From Dendrobium chrysotoxum (taxonomy: Eukaryota; Streptophyta; Magnoliopsida; Asparagales; Orchidaceae): a stretch of 64,000 nucleotides of DNA. Below the pieces are notes generated by a model. That model was given only the letters and a program-made list of their open reading frames with translations, was not told where the DNA came from and did no database searches. The translations under genes and the position numbers were made by a program. Below, piece after piece: positions 12,934 to 22,784 of the stretch. The DNA is taken from the NCBI GenBank assembly GCA_019925795.1, contig CM034311.1, positions 44,611,374 through 44,675,373 of the forward strand. Direction: 5' to 3'. Position 1 is the first letter of the stretch. The number at the start of each line of letters is the position of its first letter.

Positions 12934-13176
12934 TTGTTTTGTTATACTGAAGCTTCTTTCCATCCCATCTTTCCACTACTAACTAGGCACCCTTTTTCGG
13001 ATTCTGTAAAGCAGGATGTCTCTTCTGATGGCTTGTATGAAAGCAATATACATTATGGGGTTTCAAATGGTGTTGTACTTTCCGCTTCCATTGTGCCTGC
13101 CCAAGAAAACTGTGATATTACCTGCTCTTTAAATGAGGTAAATAATATTATCAAATTTACATTAGAATTGTTTTAA
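12934..13176 (+). other. Unidentified exon-like segment in the Helitron
   Basis: An open frame reads FPLLTRHPFSDSVKQDVSSD and continues through a Ser/Val-rich stretch to CSLNE, where GAGGTAAATAAT at about 13134 looks like a 5' splice donor. Composition and the donor suggest a captured exon of another host gene. I do not recognise the family. It lies directly after the MORC fragment, so the two could come from one locus or be a chimera. Confidence 0.35.
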
Positions 13177-14289
13177 GATGAACATTATGATAATCTAATA
13201 ATAAGAATTTTGTTGGTTGTAGCTTGTCGTTTTATTGCTTTGTGAGATTTTCTGCAGGACATTTGAAGTCCTTAAGATTTTCTTTTTGTTTTGAATAAGA
13301 ATTTTTGAAGACCAGATTTTGCATATTTGATGTTGATTTTGTTATCTGATGCTGTTGATGGTTTTGTTATTGATGGGTTAAAACATGAAAAGTTATTGTA
13401 AAGTAGAACAAAAGATTAAAAATTATCTCTATGGTTATATAATGCTTTGGTAAGGTAATGAGGTTTATAAATAATTTTGCTAAAATTTTGTTGGAGACAT
13501 TAGCAATAATTATTTTTTAATGTTAAAAATGTGTTAATTATGCTTAAATAATTATTTATCAAAAAAATTTTATTGATTCATAAATAGAGCCATATTAATC
13601 GTTGTTATATTGTGACTTTAGATGCAACATATTTAGCTAAGTATTTAATCTATACTAACATCTCTTATTCTCATGATATACTTTTTTAAATAGTCATAAA
13701 TTTGACTTGACTGGGCCTTTAATATTTGACACATGCTTTAAATTTTAATTTAAAATCAAGCCTTCAATTTGCTCTATACCATGGGATTTCAATCAAATTT
13801 GAGTTGTTAGCTACTTTTTATTAGGCAGGATTGACAACTTTAAATATTAGCTTTATACTTATAATGAGGATATTTTAATGTAAATTTGATAGAGGTGAAT
13901 TTTATAGTCATTATATTTCCTTTGAAATGAATATAATATAAATTTTGATTAATTAATTATATATTAATCTCAAAATAAATTTGACAACTATAAGGCCTTA
14001 ACTAAATAAAGGTTTGAACATTTTGATTAAAAATTTGGCATATTGATGTTTGTCATATATTCTATATTCGATCTTGTTTATTTCATGCGCTCTTAAAGTT
14101 CAACAAATAATTTTAAATAAAAAACCTTATAACAAAGACTTTTTTTTTTCTAAATGTGAATTAATTATTTTTTAATATTTAAAAAATATTAAACAAAATG
14201 ATACTATTTATTAAATTTTAATTTTTTAATTTTAACAATAAAAATATAACTAAATATTCATAATAAATTTTTATTTTAAAATTTTTATT
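13177..14289. other. AT-rich Helitron 3' region
   Basis: Very AT-rich sequence, with long runs of A/T at 14100-14290, leads into the 3' hairpin. No gene is supported. Confidence 0.5.
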
Positions 14290-14290
14290 A

Positions 14291-14322
14291 ACGTGCATTT
14301 AATGCACGTACAATAAAACTAG
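14291..14322 (+). repeat. Helitron 3' hairpin and CTAG terminus
   Basis: A 19-base palindrome at 14291-14309 (ACGTGCATT, one central T, AATGCACGT) is followed by ACAATAAAA and CTAG, then T. This is the rolling-circle termination signal arrangement of Helitrons. Confidence 0.85.
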
Positions 14323-14951
14323 TATAAGATAAAGATCTTAATGGTTACATAAATATATAAGAAAATTATCCTTTATAATCTTTATTCGAAATTAGAAAGT
14401 TAATGATGGAAAATAAGAAATGTACTTTAGGAAGAGGCGGAAGATCAGTTGGTTTTTTTATTTAGCCGGTAGGCATCATTGCGAAAAAAAAAATTTACAG
14501 TAAGAACAAAAAAGACAGACAGGCTAAAAATAAAAGAAGTATTCATCCGAAGAAAGAAGAAAAAAAAAGCGGAAGATTTGTTTCATCAATTCTCTTAATC
14601 AGCGTTAAGAAAAATATAAAGCAAAGAAGGATTCATCCGAAGCAAAAAATAAAAATAGAAGAATGAAAAAGAAAGAAACAAAGCTTACTTGGAAGAAGGT
14701 AAGGTAAGAAGAAGATGCAGTTTTTGGCTTTTGAGATCTTCGACCTTGGACCTACGACCTTCAGACAGCACGGTAGCAGTGGAGTGAAGTTGAACGAAAG
14801 AAAACGGAGCTAACGGGCTCTCGATTTACCAATATTGTGAAAATTAGGTCTTAGAAGGGGCAAATTATCAAATAACCTATATTTTAAAGTTTTTTTATTT
14901 TTTTTAGGGGGGGCAATTGCCCCCCCTGGGCTATGAAGAGTTCCGCCCTTG
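14323..14951. other. Right part of the hAT element
   Basis: Non-coding hAT sequence ends with a short inner inverted repeat around 14905-14930 (a G run, GCAATTGC, then a C run) and the terminal GAGTTCCGCCCTTG. No transposase coding sequence is recognised. A purine-rich segment, with GAAGAAAGAAGAAAAAAAAG and GGAAGAAGGTAAGG motifs, occupies about 14520-14720. Confidence 0.6.
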
Positions 14952-14977
14952 ATATTAAGTCTATTGTTCATAGTGAT

Positions 14978-15244
14978 GGTGTAATAGATAGAGATATTAT
15001 TAGTAGAATTCATGTTGGATGGTTACAGTGGAGGAATGCATCAGGCTTGTTGTGTGATAGAAAAGTCCCCCTCAAATTTAAGGGAAGATTTTGTAAGATG
15101 GTGATGAGACTTGCAATGCTTTATGGTGCAGAATGTTGGCCATTAAAAGTGAAGCATAATATTAAGTTAAATGTTGTAGAGATGAGGATGCTCAGGTGGA
15201 TGACTGAGGACATAAATTTATCATTGCTAATATTGCAAAGATGA
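14978..15244 (+). pseudogene. RTE-type LINE reverse-transcriptase C-terminal fragment
   Basis: An open frame encodes RIHVGWLQWRNASGLLCDRK, then VPLKFKGRF, MLYGAECWPLK and VVEMRMLRWM. This is the conserved tail of RTE-clade reverse transcriptases common in plants. Only about 90 residues remain, with no palm motifs. The same fragment, more degraded, sits at 47086-47180 in the second CACTA, so it was probably carried within the CACTA family. Confidence 0.75.
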
Positions 15245-15689
15245 GGATGAGTGATGACATAAATCTATCAATGCTAATACCGCAGCACATACCACAGATG
15301 GGTGTATGTTGATTCAGCCCAAGGGTGATACATACGTAAATGTGTAGATTTTATACCATGCATATATTTAAGAAATAATAATTTTAAACTAAATATTTTA
15401 TGCTATTTTTACCCATCAAAGCATCCCACGCACATGATACGGGATACCATATGAAGTATGTTTGATGTTCCATATATTTCTTGGAAGAAAATCACAAAGA
15501 AAGTGTGCAACATGTGGTTTAGGGAGTTCGATATTAGTAAGTTGCAGTATTATTAATATCTGTCCATATTTTATTAAGCTAACAAAGAATAATTTTTGTT
15601 CTAATTTATTATATACATTATATTGGTTGCTTGAGCATGGTACTCGTATCAGAACAAAATTTTGAGAAACGTGGAGCAACTTGCCTACG
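15245..15689. other. Old CACTA interior, unassigned
   Basis: This is AT-rich sequence between the RTE fragment and the transposase remnant. Short open frames overlap on both strands at 15416-15679 without a recognised domain. Confidence 0.4.
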
Positions 15690-16530
15690 AGACATGTTCA
15701 CATACATTAGGAGAACATGCGAGCTACTACTTTGGATTGTAGAGGGTGTATGGGCCGAGCTCAGTAGTGCTTGAGGCAACCCAAATTATACAATGCGGAT
15801 GGAGCAGAATAAATATGATCGAGCTTTTGACGCTGGGGGCTTAGGTAGCTCCCTCCATATTGGGGGCTTAGTTCCACACACTGAGTACAGATGATGATTG
15901 GTAAGAATTTTAATAGATTTAAACAATTTTTTTGATTATGCATGCTAATTTAAGTATATTGTAGAAGGAGATGCTTGGTAGAGAACCCATTGCAATTGAG
16001 TTGATAGTCACACTCATAAATGTCAGGAGGATCAATAGTGGGTGGATGAGCGAGCGAGGAGGGCATATGTAATTATATAAGGTTATAATACTTAGAGAAA
16101 TATTATAAGTGATGATTGTATGATGATTAATCTTATATTATATTTTGTAGGATGAGTATATACGATTTCAAGAGAGTCAGACTGCAGCTAGAGAGGGATC
16201 CTCTCAGGGTTCCACGGATTTTTTCTAACTACTGCACTTGGTCGCATGTGGTATGAGGAATACAGGAGAAACGAGTTTATGGATTAGGGGCTCGCTGGCC
16301 TAAGCATGAGAGGGACAAACCTATTTTGCCTCCAATTACTCTACAAATAACCAGGAGAGTTTGTATAACCAACAGGTGGCTAACTTGACATCAGAGCAAG
16401 AAAATATCCGAAAATCATAAGCGGATATTAACATTTAGATACTGGATGAGCTTCGAAGATTAAGAGAGCAGATTTGTAGAAATGAGCCTGTGCCTGCATC
16501 GATCAAGCAGGAGAGTGAGGATATAGATTT
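15690..16530 (+). pseudogene. CACTA-associated Ptta/En/Spm-type transposase remnant (older copy)
   Basis: Broken frames encode LRDMFTYIRRTCE, FDAGGLGSS, HTHKCQEDQ, WVDERARRA and, after an apparent intron at about 16070-16150 (ending TTTTGTAG), IRFQESQTAAREGS. These match the plant transposase (Ptta/En/Spm) domain and align with 47590-48150 in the younger CACTA. Stops are frequent. The C-terminal region (about 16380-16480) would be coiled-coil-like. Confidence 0.7.
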
Positions 16531-16819
16531 TGCTTAGATTGTTTGTATAGGAGTTTTTGATGCATTTTATTTTATTTTTATATATAAGAACTATTGATCT
16601 TTTAACAGTGTTGTAGTAATTGTAGAACAGTTTGAATGTGATTATCTATTTGAGCAGTTGGTTTATGATTGTACAAAAATATGTTTCTTATGTTTATTTT
16701 AGTATTGTTTGTTGAAATATTAGTATTATTAACTACTGTTTCTAAACTACTTGGATTGTTATTATTGAAAAGCTCAATAACTTATTGTAAGGGCTGTTTT
16801 TTTTTATTTATTTATGCTA

Positions 16820-17150
16820 CATGTTTCCGGCTGATTTGCGGTGAAATTTTTGTAGTAAACATCGAAACGATGAACGAGTATTGTATTTTATGACATAATA
16901 ATTTGTAGCAAATTGCTGCGGAATATCCGCCACATACAATTTAGGATCGCAATTCCGTGCAACTTGTGGTGGATTATCCACTGCAAATCCATCGTAATTT
17001 GCGACAGTATTTGCAGTGTTTTGCAAAACCGAAAGCCGCCGTTTTCTTCAATATAATTTTGTCATAAATCTGCCATAAATTCGCCATGAAATATTTGCAA
17101 TGGATTTATTCTATCCCCTCAAAAAATATCAAATCAAATATTAATTTCGA
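16820..17150. repeat. Right subterminal region of the old CACTA
   Basis: Clustered short motifs such as GATTTGCGG, CTGCGGAATATCCGCC, GTGGTGGATTATCCACTGC and GCCGCC mirror those at 6200-6350. The terminus itself is worn. CCCCTCAAAAAATAT near 17117 weakly resembles the inverted left end. The SDR exon 4 remnant starts at 17161. Confidence 0.6.
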
Positions 17151-17160
17151 ATTTATAATA

Positions 17161-17524
17161 ATGATTCAGTTAACTAGAAATTTGGCTTTGGAGTGGGCAA
17201 AAGATAACATTCGAGCCAACAGCATAGCACCGGCACCAATAATTAATAACTCCAATGTTACTATCTGTGAGCATGAAAATTAGAATTAAAACCCCTTTAT
17301 ATATATATATATATATAATCTATTTTGTAATATAATTGTTGCAGTATTTTGAAGAAAAGGGTAGCATTCCCAAAACAGAAAATAAAGCTGTTCCTTTACG
17401 TATAGGCGAGCCAGTGGAGATAGCTACAACAGCAGCGTTCCTTTGCATGTCTGCATCTTCTTATATCATTGGCCAAGTGATCCTTACTGATCGGGGGATG
17501 ACTATGAGTCACTTTATTCCATGA
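17161..17524 (+). pseudogene. Tropinone-reductase-like SDR copy 1, exons 4-5 remnant
   Basis: Exon 4 (17161-17266) encodes QLTRNLALEWAKDNIRAN then degenerates (IAPGP has become IAPAP), ending at a GTGAGC donor. Exon 5 (17345-17524) follows a TTGTTGCAG acceptor. It is open to a TGA at 17522-17524, encoding YFEEKG...AAFLCMSASSYIIGQ and ending HFIP. The usual DGG is changed to DRG. The exon 4 acceptor AG is missing, probably removed when the CACTA element inserted. The upstream exons are 15 kb away across the transposon nest, so a functional transcript is very unlikely. Confidence 0.85.
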
Positions 17525-17876
17525 AGCTAATTAGTTTCCTAATTTGTGCGTGGATTTGATTAACTATCACTGTTGCTCCATCTTCTGTGATTTCACTTAA
17601 AACAAAAAAAGTTGTTTGTACTGAATAATTGGATAAGCCTACATTAATGGTGATGTTATCTTGATTTTTGTGATATTACTGGCTTTGCAAAACCTTTTTT
17701 AATTTGGATCTTGCTTCATTGAAGCTACAATCTAATATTTTGTTACTGCAATTAAGCTAATCTGTACTTTGCACATTTGACTCTACTTTTGCAGTAATTA
17801 ACGCAGTGAGGCACAAGATTCTGATCTCCTTTATGCTTATTTTGGATAAAAAAGAATGTATGTGTGAGTTTTTATA
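17525..17876. other. 3' flank of SDR copy 1
   Basis: AT-rich sequence without a gene. It represents the former 3'-untranslated and downstream region. Confidence 0.5.
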
Positions 17877-18732
17877 TAAATTTATCATATATGGGGAGGA
17901 TTAGAAGTACAGCAATCCAACAATATAAGGAGGGAGTCCATTAAGTATGTAAAGAATGATGTCTTCCGGATCGATTTTTGATCCAGAGGTGACAATGTTA
18001 TCGACAATGGATTTAATCTTGGCTAGGTACTATTGCATGGTAAGATCCTGCAGTTGGACGTGATGGAGTTCATTTTTGAGTTGGATGACTCGAGATTGGC
18101 TAGTGGGTTGGAGACGCCGTTCAAGAACCGACCAAGCATCTTGGACGGTAGTGGAGGAGATGATATATGGTAAGATAGATTGAGAGATCATGGAGAATAG
18201 GGCGGAAAGAAGATTGTTGTCAACAAGCCGCTAGTGAGCATAGTTGGTAGACCCAGCATCAGCGGGAGAAATGGTGTCTCCGGTGAGATGTCCGGCGTAG
18301 CCATTGGCAGAGAATTGTTGGAGAATTTGCATCCGCCAAATAGCGTAATTGTCGGATGTGAGAGGGTGAGGAACAAGATTTTTGTTGTTAGAGACTAGGA
18401 ATTTGAGTGGCGTGGTATAGAAAGAATGATAGAGGAGGTGTCGGAGAGGGTGGAGGAGGAGGGAGGAAGAGAGTTGGCTGGTTCTTGATCTCCCATTAAT
18501 GGCTCTTGATACCATGAGAGAAGAGCAGCCGAACACCCTTGGACGGAGAAGGCAGAGAGAAAGCATGAGAGAAATAGAGAGGAAAAGGTAAATCTTATTC
18601 ATATGCATTGATACAGAACATGTATATATAAGGAATACAATGGTAGAAAAGTAAATATATATAAAGTTAATGGATCGTTTGCTAACAAATTTATCATATA
18701 TGGGGAAGATTAGAAGTACAGCAATCCAACAA
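17877..18732 (-). mobile_element. Truncated copia element: LTR, primer site and gag
   Basis: Read on the minus strand, an LTR starts TGTTGGATTGCTG at about 18732 and ends TTCTCTCA near 18516. It is followed by TGGTATCAAGAGC, a methionine-tRNA primer site. Gag follows: KFLVSNNKNLVPHPLTSDNY, IWRMQILQQF, GYAGHLTGD, then LLSALFSMISQSILPYI and VQDAWSVLERR to about 17950. This is the copia-type gag (UBN2-like) family. A second copy of the LTR start (about 17877-17930) lies downstream, so most of the internal region is deleted. A stop near 18232 breaks gag. Confidence 0.75.
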
Positions 18733-19140
18733 TATAAGCCGACGGAATACAAGACAGATGAAAAAAATCTAAAATTTGTCAAATTCAGAATCAACCAAAA
18801 GCCAGCTGGAACAAGAATACTGAAACCGAAAATATTTGGCATATAATGTCGATATTTTTATTCCTCCCAGTAATTTACAAATACAATTGATGCAGTGCAT
18901 CTTTACTTAGATAATCCTGGAGGAACATTTCGTCTTAATATCATTTACTTTATTCTGTTAGTTACAATGTGCTCCACTGCCTTGGTTGCCATTGTTAGTT
19001 TAATAATACTGCTTAAACTTTTTACAGTTTAGTCGTTTTTAAGTATAGCTGTTATTGCATAATTATATATAGGAAACATGTAGTAGAGGGAAAAGCTAGC
19101 TATTATCACATTTTCTTAAAGGAAAGCAGTTACTGTTATA
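18733..19140. other. Unassigned AT-rich stretch
   Basis: No gene or repeat recognised. It may include LTR-end sequence of the gypsy fragment that follows, since a primer-site-like motif lies just downstream at about 19185. Confidence 0.4.
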
Positions 19141-19184
19141 TTGCTTGCTTGTTTCTTCATCATCTTTTGCAGGATTACCTATCA

Positions 19185-19810
19185 GATTGATATCAGAGCA
19201 AGGATGGCAGAGAGCAGCAAACGGATGGCTACTGGGGAAGAACACGGCCTTGAAGCCCTTTGGGCAAAGCATTCTTGTCTAGCGCGGAAAACGGAGGAAC
19301 TAGCTACAGATCTCCACTGTTTCTATGGTGAAATGCGTGGTGAACTGAGAATGATCAATATTGCTCGTTTAGACAGGAACCAAACAGCTCGGATGGCAAT
19401 GCCGGGAACCATACCTGCAGCTAGACGAGGGTTTGTGAGGGAAAGAGATCGGCAATGAGAATCCCAAATTATTGAAGCAACTTATTCTGAAGAAGAAATA
19501 GAGCGTTTCCAGTCACGCGAGTTTTTCAATTCAGAGGAAGAGCAGGTTCAAAATCGCAGACGTCGTCCAGCTGAGAAAGAACGGCACCACAGTGAGTTCA
19601 GTGTAAAATTAGATATACCATTTTTTGATGCTAAGTTACACATTGAAGATTATTTGGATTGGGAAAGGGCTGTTGGGACCTTTTTTTAATACATTTTTTT
19701 GAATACATAGAGATTGAACTGGAGAAACAAGTAAAATATGCTGCGTGTAGACTCAAAGATGGAGCCAACGCATGGTGGTTGCAGGTCTTACAAGCAGATC
19801 CTTCATTTTG
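19185..19810 (+). pseudogene. Ty3/gypsy gag fragment with primer-binding site
   Basis: TTGATATCAGAGC at about 19186-19198 resembles a methionine-tRNA primer site. Downstream, 19204-19458 is open and polar (gag N-terminal type). From about 19600 the sequence encodes FSVKLDIPFFDAKLHIEDYL, DWERAV, then VKYAACRLKDGANAWW. This is the conserved retrotransposon gag core of Ty3/gypsy elements. Stops at 19458 and about 19688 and a frameshift break it. It ends abruptly near 19810 against copia sequence of opposite orientation. Confidence 0.7.
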
Positions 19811-19814
19811 AATT

Positions 19815-20405
19815 CCATACTAAATTGATTTTTCAAATAATAAACTTATGAGCTCTCCTTACTAGCTATTAAAATGTCATGTACATATAGAAGCAAATAT
19901 AGTAAAACACTATGATCAGGTGTTCTTTTGGGGTAGACATAATTATGAAGCCTGCATCTTCTAAATCCAGTCTTCTTAATGAAATAATCAAACCGATTAT
20001 ATCATTTCCTTGAAGATTATTTTAGCCCTATGTGATTCCGTTACAATGACATAGTTTCTTGGGATTTTCTTCAACAAAACCCTCTAGTTGCAGCATATAA
20101 CCCGTCTTTTCCAAATCTCCATATAGAAATGTCATCTTAATATCCATTTGATAGAGATCAAGGTCTTGTTTGGCGATAATAGGTAATATAACTCTTATTA
20201 ATGTTTGTTTCACAACCATAGAGAACACCTCATTAAAATCTACTCCTTCCAGTTGTGTAAATCCTCTGCAATCAACCTTGCTTTGTATTTGGAAACTTCA
20301 TTTATGTGTGCAGCTTCCTTCCTCTTATAAAACCATTCACATCCAACCACCTTTTGATTGTTTGGCTTATCAACAGGCACTCAAATATGTTTTTTTGTGT
20401 AGGAA
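19815..20405 (-). pseudogene. copia reverse-transcriptase fragment
   Basis: Minus-strand frames encode VVGCEWFYKRK and VSKYKARLIAEDLH, then, after a stop, AKQDLDLYQMDIKMTFLYGD followed by LEGFVEENPKK. This is the N-terminal half of the copia reverse transcriptase (RVT_2), with the catalytic DIK.TFL.GD motif. Downstream minus-strand sequence to about 19815 is decayed. No LTR is associated. Confidence 0.75.
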
Positions 20406-20610
20406 AAATATTTATTGATTCACTGCTTGTAACCAATAAGTAGGATCCTTACATATTACAGCATCCCGAAAGGATAATGGTTCATTTCAGATTCTTGATT
20501 TAGCATTTATTAACATAGCTGTCAGTAGAACACAAGCTCAGCTACCACTACTCCTGGACCACTGTAACCACCAAGCCGCAGGCGCAACCTCTGGCAGAGA
20601 ACATTTTCTC

Positions 20611-22268
20611 TTTTTTGGGGGGTGGGGAAATTCGGGGCAAAAGCCCATATATTAAGAAACTGAAACGGTTACAATGTAAGGCTAAAGAAAAAGACTAAAA
20701 ACCTGTAGAAGAAGAAACAGAAAATTACAGGTAAGAAAGGAAAAAGAAAGATAAACTCTGATCCCACCCAAAACAAAACTGTGAGAAGAGCGAAGTAGAG
20801 CAGAAAGGAGCATAGAGGACTCAGAAGAAGGCCTTCACCAGACATCACGCATCCAGCTCAGAAGATAGCGAAGGAGGCAGCACCAAAATCGAAGGGAGCT
20901 CAGGTTGCCACATGCCAAACCCAACAAACAGCAAGCGAAGGACCATCACAGAGCTCCAGGAGTTAAACCTATGAAAAACCATTCAGCAAAAACCATGGTC
21001 TATAAGAGCAGCCCATGAAAAAGAATGGTAGGGAGAAGGCCTTGCTCATCATTTTCCAAACCTAAACATCCAAAAAACCATCAGCAAACCCAGAGAAACC
21101 ATCACAGAATTTCCTTGAAACGGTCCTTGATCAATTCCAATGATTTCCATCTTCTAGATTTAGAACGAATGGCTTGAATAATGGAGATTCTAATAGCATC
21201 AGGACTTTCATGGGATTTGGAAAACCTCCTATTGTTTCTTTCCCTCCATAAATAATAAATGGTGCAGTTAACAGTAAAAAAGTAAAATTTCTTCTCCAAC
21301 GAATTGAAATGATTCACATTATCCAGATAGTCAAAAATTTGCAGAAGATTCGGCCTGAGAAAAAAGGCATCCAGCACAGGGAGAAGAGTACTGAGAACCA
21401 AATGAGTGAAATCACATTCAAAAAATAAGTGAGAGTGTGATTCAGGAAAACTGTGACAAAAAGAGCATGAAGGGTGCACAGAAATTCCCCTTTTAATGAG
21501 TAGATCCGCACATTTTAACTTCCCAATGATGGTCATCCAAGCATAGTAGGCAAACCTAAGAACATAGTGTTTGTGTCAAATAAACTTAAACCAATGAGCA
21601 TCCTCTAAATGAGAGTGAAAGTGGGCAGTAAAGTTTTTAAAAGAAGGGTTAATGGAGCCATCCCAAGACAGAGCTGGTTGGTCCATCATCTTAACACCCA
21701 AAATAGCAGCACGAATATTATCCGGGAGAAAATCTGGTAAAACCCATTATGAATTAACAATGATCTCCTTTTCATAAGATTGGGAAAGTCTAATGGGAGT
21801 GAAATACTGAGATAGCGACCTTCCATTGCACCAGGGATCCCAAAGCTAGGAGAAATTGCATTGGGGAGTAACAGATAAGGAGATTTTGTTTCTAATATTC
21901 TGTGCCGTGAAACAAACTAGCTTCCAGAATTTTGAAGCATATAGAGGGGGATGCTTCCAAGGAGATTCAAATTTCATTCTAAACCAAGTGCCAAGCGCAG
22001 TGTCCAGATTGAACATATGCCAAATCAAGGAACAAGAAACACTATGATAAAGAGCATCGAAGGAAGGTATGCCAAGCCCCCTTTTACATTTCGGTATAGC
22101 CACTAGACTTCCAAGCAATAAGGTGCATCTTCCTCTCAATAATATTACCATGAAATAAAAACCTTGCGCATAATTTGTCAATGATCTTACAATAAGCTTT
22201 AGGAGTGATGGCTCCACTAATCCAGTAGGCAACAGTATTAGCAATAGAAAACTTCAAAAATTGAACCC
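20611..22268 (-). pseudogene. LINE ORF2 3' part: RT end and zf-RVT domain
   Basis: From 22268 downward, frames encode QFLKFSIANTVAYWISG, KIIDKLCARFLFHG and WKS.GY. Later, 21536-21102 gives the zinc-binding RT-associated domain: CSFCHSFPESHSHLFFECDF, then YYLWRERNNRRFSKSH. The order is typical of plant L1 ORF2. Several stops lie between 22084 and 21536. 21102-20611 is 3'-untranslated-like. The C/A-rich end on the minus strand defines the 3' terminus. Confidence 0.8.
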
Positions 22269-22389
22269 TGAGGGGGGAAAATTTTACCGCCGCGCAGATT
22301 TGCATTTCTCTTATTTTGTAATCAAATATTGCATTGAGAATAAAGTACAATCTCAGGAGACTGACACAATATTCTACAATGGATTCAAT

Positions 22390-22750
22390 ATCAAAATAGA
22401 GTTTTGAAAAATGATATTTCTATGATCAAACAAAATTCAAAGAATAATATATCATCTCGAAAGATGAACATACAATTCTATAGAGTGTGTTTAAAAATAG
22501 AAATGGAGTTTTGAAAATTCATCCATTCTTTTGATTAGATGTAACATGAAAAATATTATATCATCTTAAAAGACGAACATAACATTCTTCAGAACATCTA
22601 AAAATAAGAATGGGTTTTATGAAATTCTTCATTTCTAAGATTGAATATAATGAGTAGATTATTAAATTATCTAAAAAAAGATAATAATAACATTCTACGA
22701 GTATATCAAAAGTTAGAAATGAGTTTTTAAAAGATATCTGTGTTCCCAAA
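22390..22750. repeat. Degenerate ~115-bp tandem repeats
   Basis: Three to four diverged units each contain a GAGTTTT.AAAA segment, a TATCATCT.AAAGA.GAACAT segment and an ACATTCT-type segment. Units begin near 22396, 22508, 22615 and 22720. They lie near the start of the 7.2-kb insertion. Confidence 0.6.
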
Positions 22751-22784
22751 AAATTTTCTCTTGTTTTATAGGAATAAAACAAGG

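Larger units (their letters stand above)
7362..14322 (+). mobile_element. Gene-capturing Helitron
   Basis: The 5' end is TCTATACTACTATTATAAAA at 7362, preceded by A. The 3' end is CTAG at 14319-14322, followed by T, so the insertion is between A and T as expected for Helitrons. A palindrome ACGTGCATT-T-AATGCACGT lies at 14291-14309, ending 9 bases before CTAG: the typical 3' hairpin. There are no terminal inverted repeats and no target duplication. No Rep/helicase coding region is visible, so it is non-autonomous (6961 bp). It carries an intronless RING-H2 ligase copy, a MORC ATPase fragment and other unassigned segments. Confidence 0.85.
6917..14951. mobile_element. Non-autonomous hAT transposon containing a Helitron
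   Basis: The termini are CAGGGGCGGAACCAGCC (from 6917) and, read inward from the other side, CAAGGGCGGAACTC (ending 14951). Both are followed by a G-rich run (AGGGGGGGC). An 8-bp target duplication ATATTAAG flanks the element. After removing the Helitron (7362-14322), only about 1.07 kb of hAT sequence remains. No BED zinc finger or hAT dimerisation coding region is recognisable, so it is a deleted, non-autonomous copy. The GGGGCGGA-type terminus is, to my knowledge, common in plant hAT elements. Assignment to hAT rests mainly on the 8-bp duplication. Confidence 0.85.
6174..17150 (+). mobile_element. Old CACTA (En/Spm) transposon carrying nested hAT and Helitron
   Basis: The left terminus CACTACATGAAAG is at 6174, followed by subterminal GC-containing motifs (GGCGGAAT, TCCGCCGCAAAT, CTGCCGCAAAT) to about 6350. 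Matching subterminal motifs of the opposite end occur at about 16830-17090. The right terminus is degenerate and is placed only roughly at 17115-17150. A transposase-related coding remnant lies at 15690-16530 and an RTE reverse-transcriptase fragment at 14980-15244. The younger CACTA at 45938-48806 has the same TIR type and both of these internal segments, so they are one family. Its right end lies at the SDR copy 1 intron 3/exon 4 boundary. The hAT insertion occupies 6917-14951. Confidence 0.7.

Noticed and set aside
17877..18732. Full-length copia with two LTRs
   Set aside because: Only a short piece of the second LTR is present and the internal region ends in gag, so it is called truncated.
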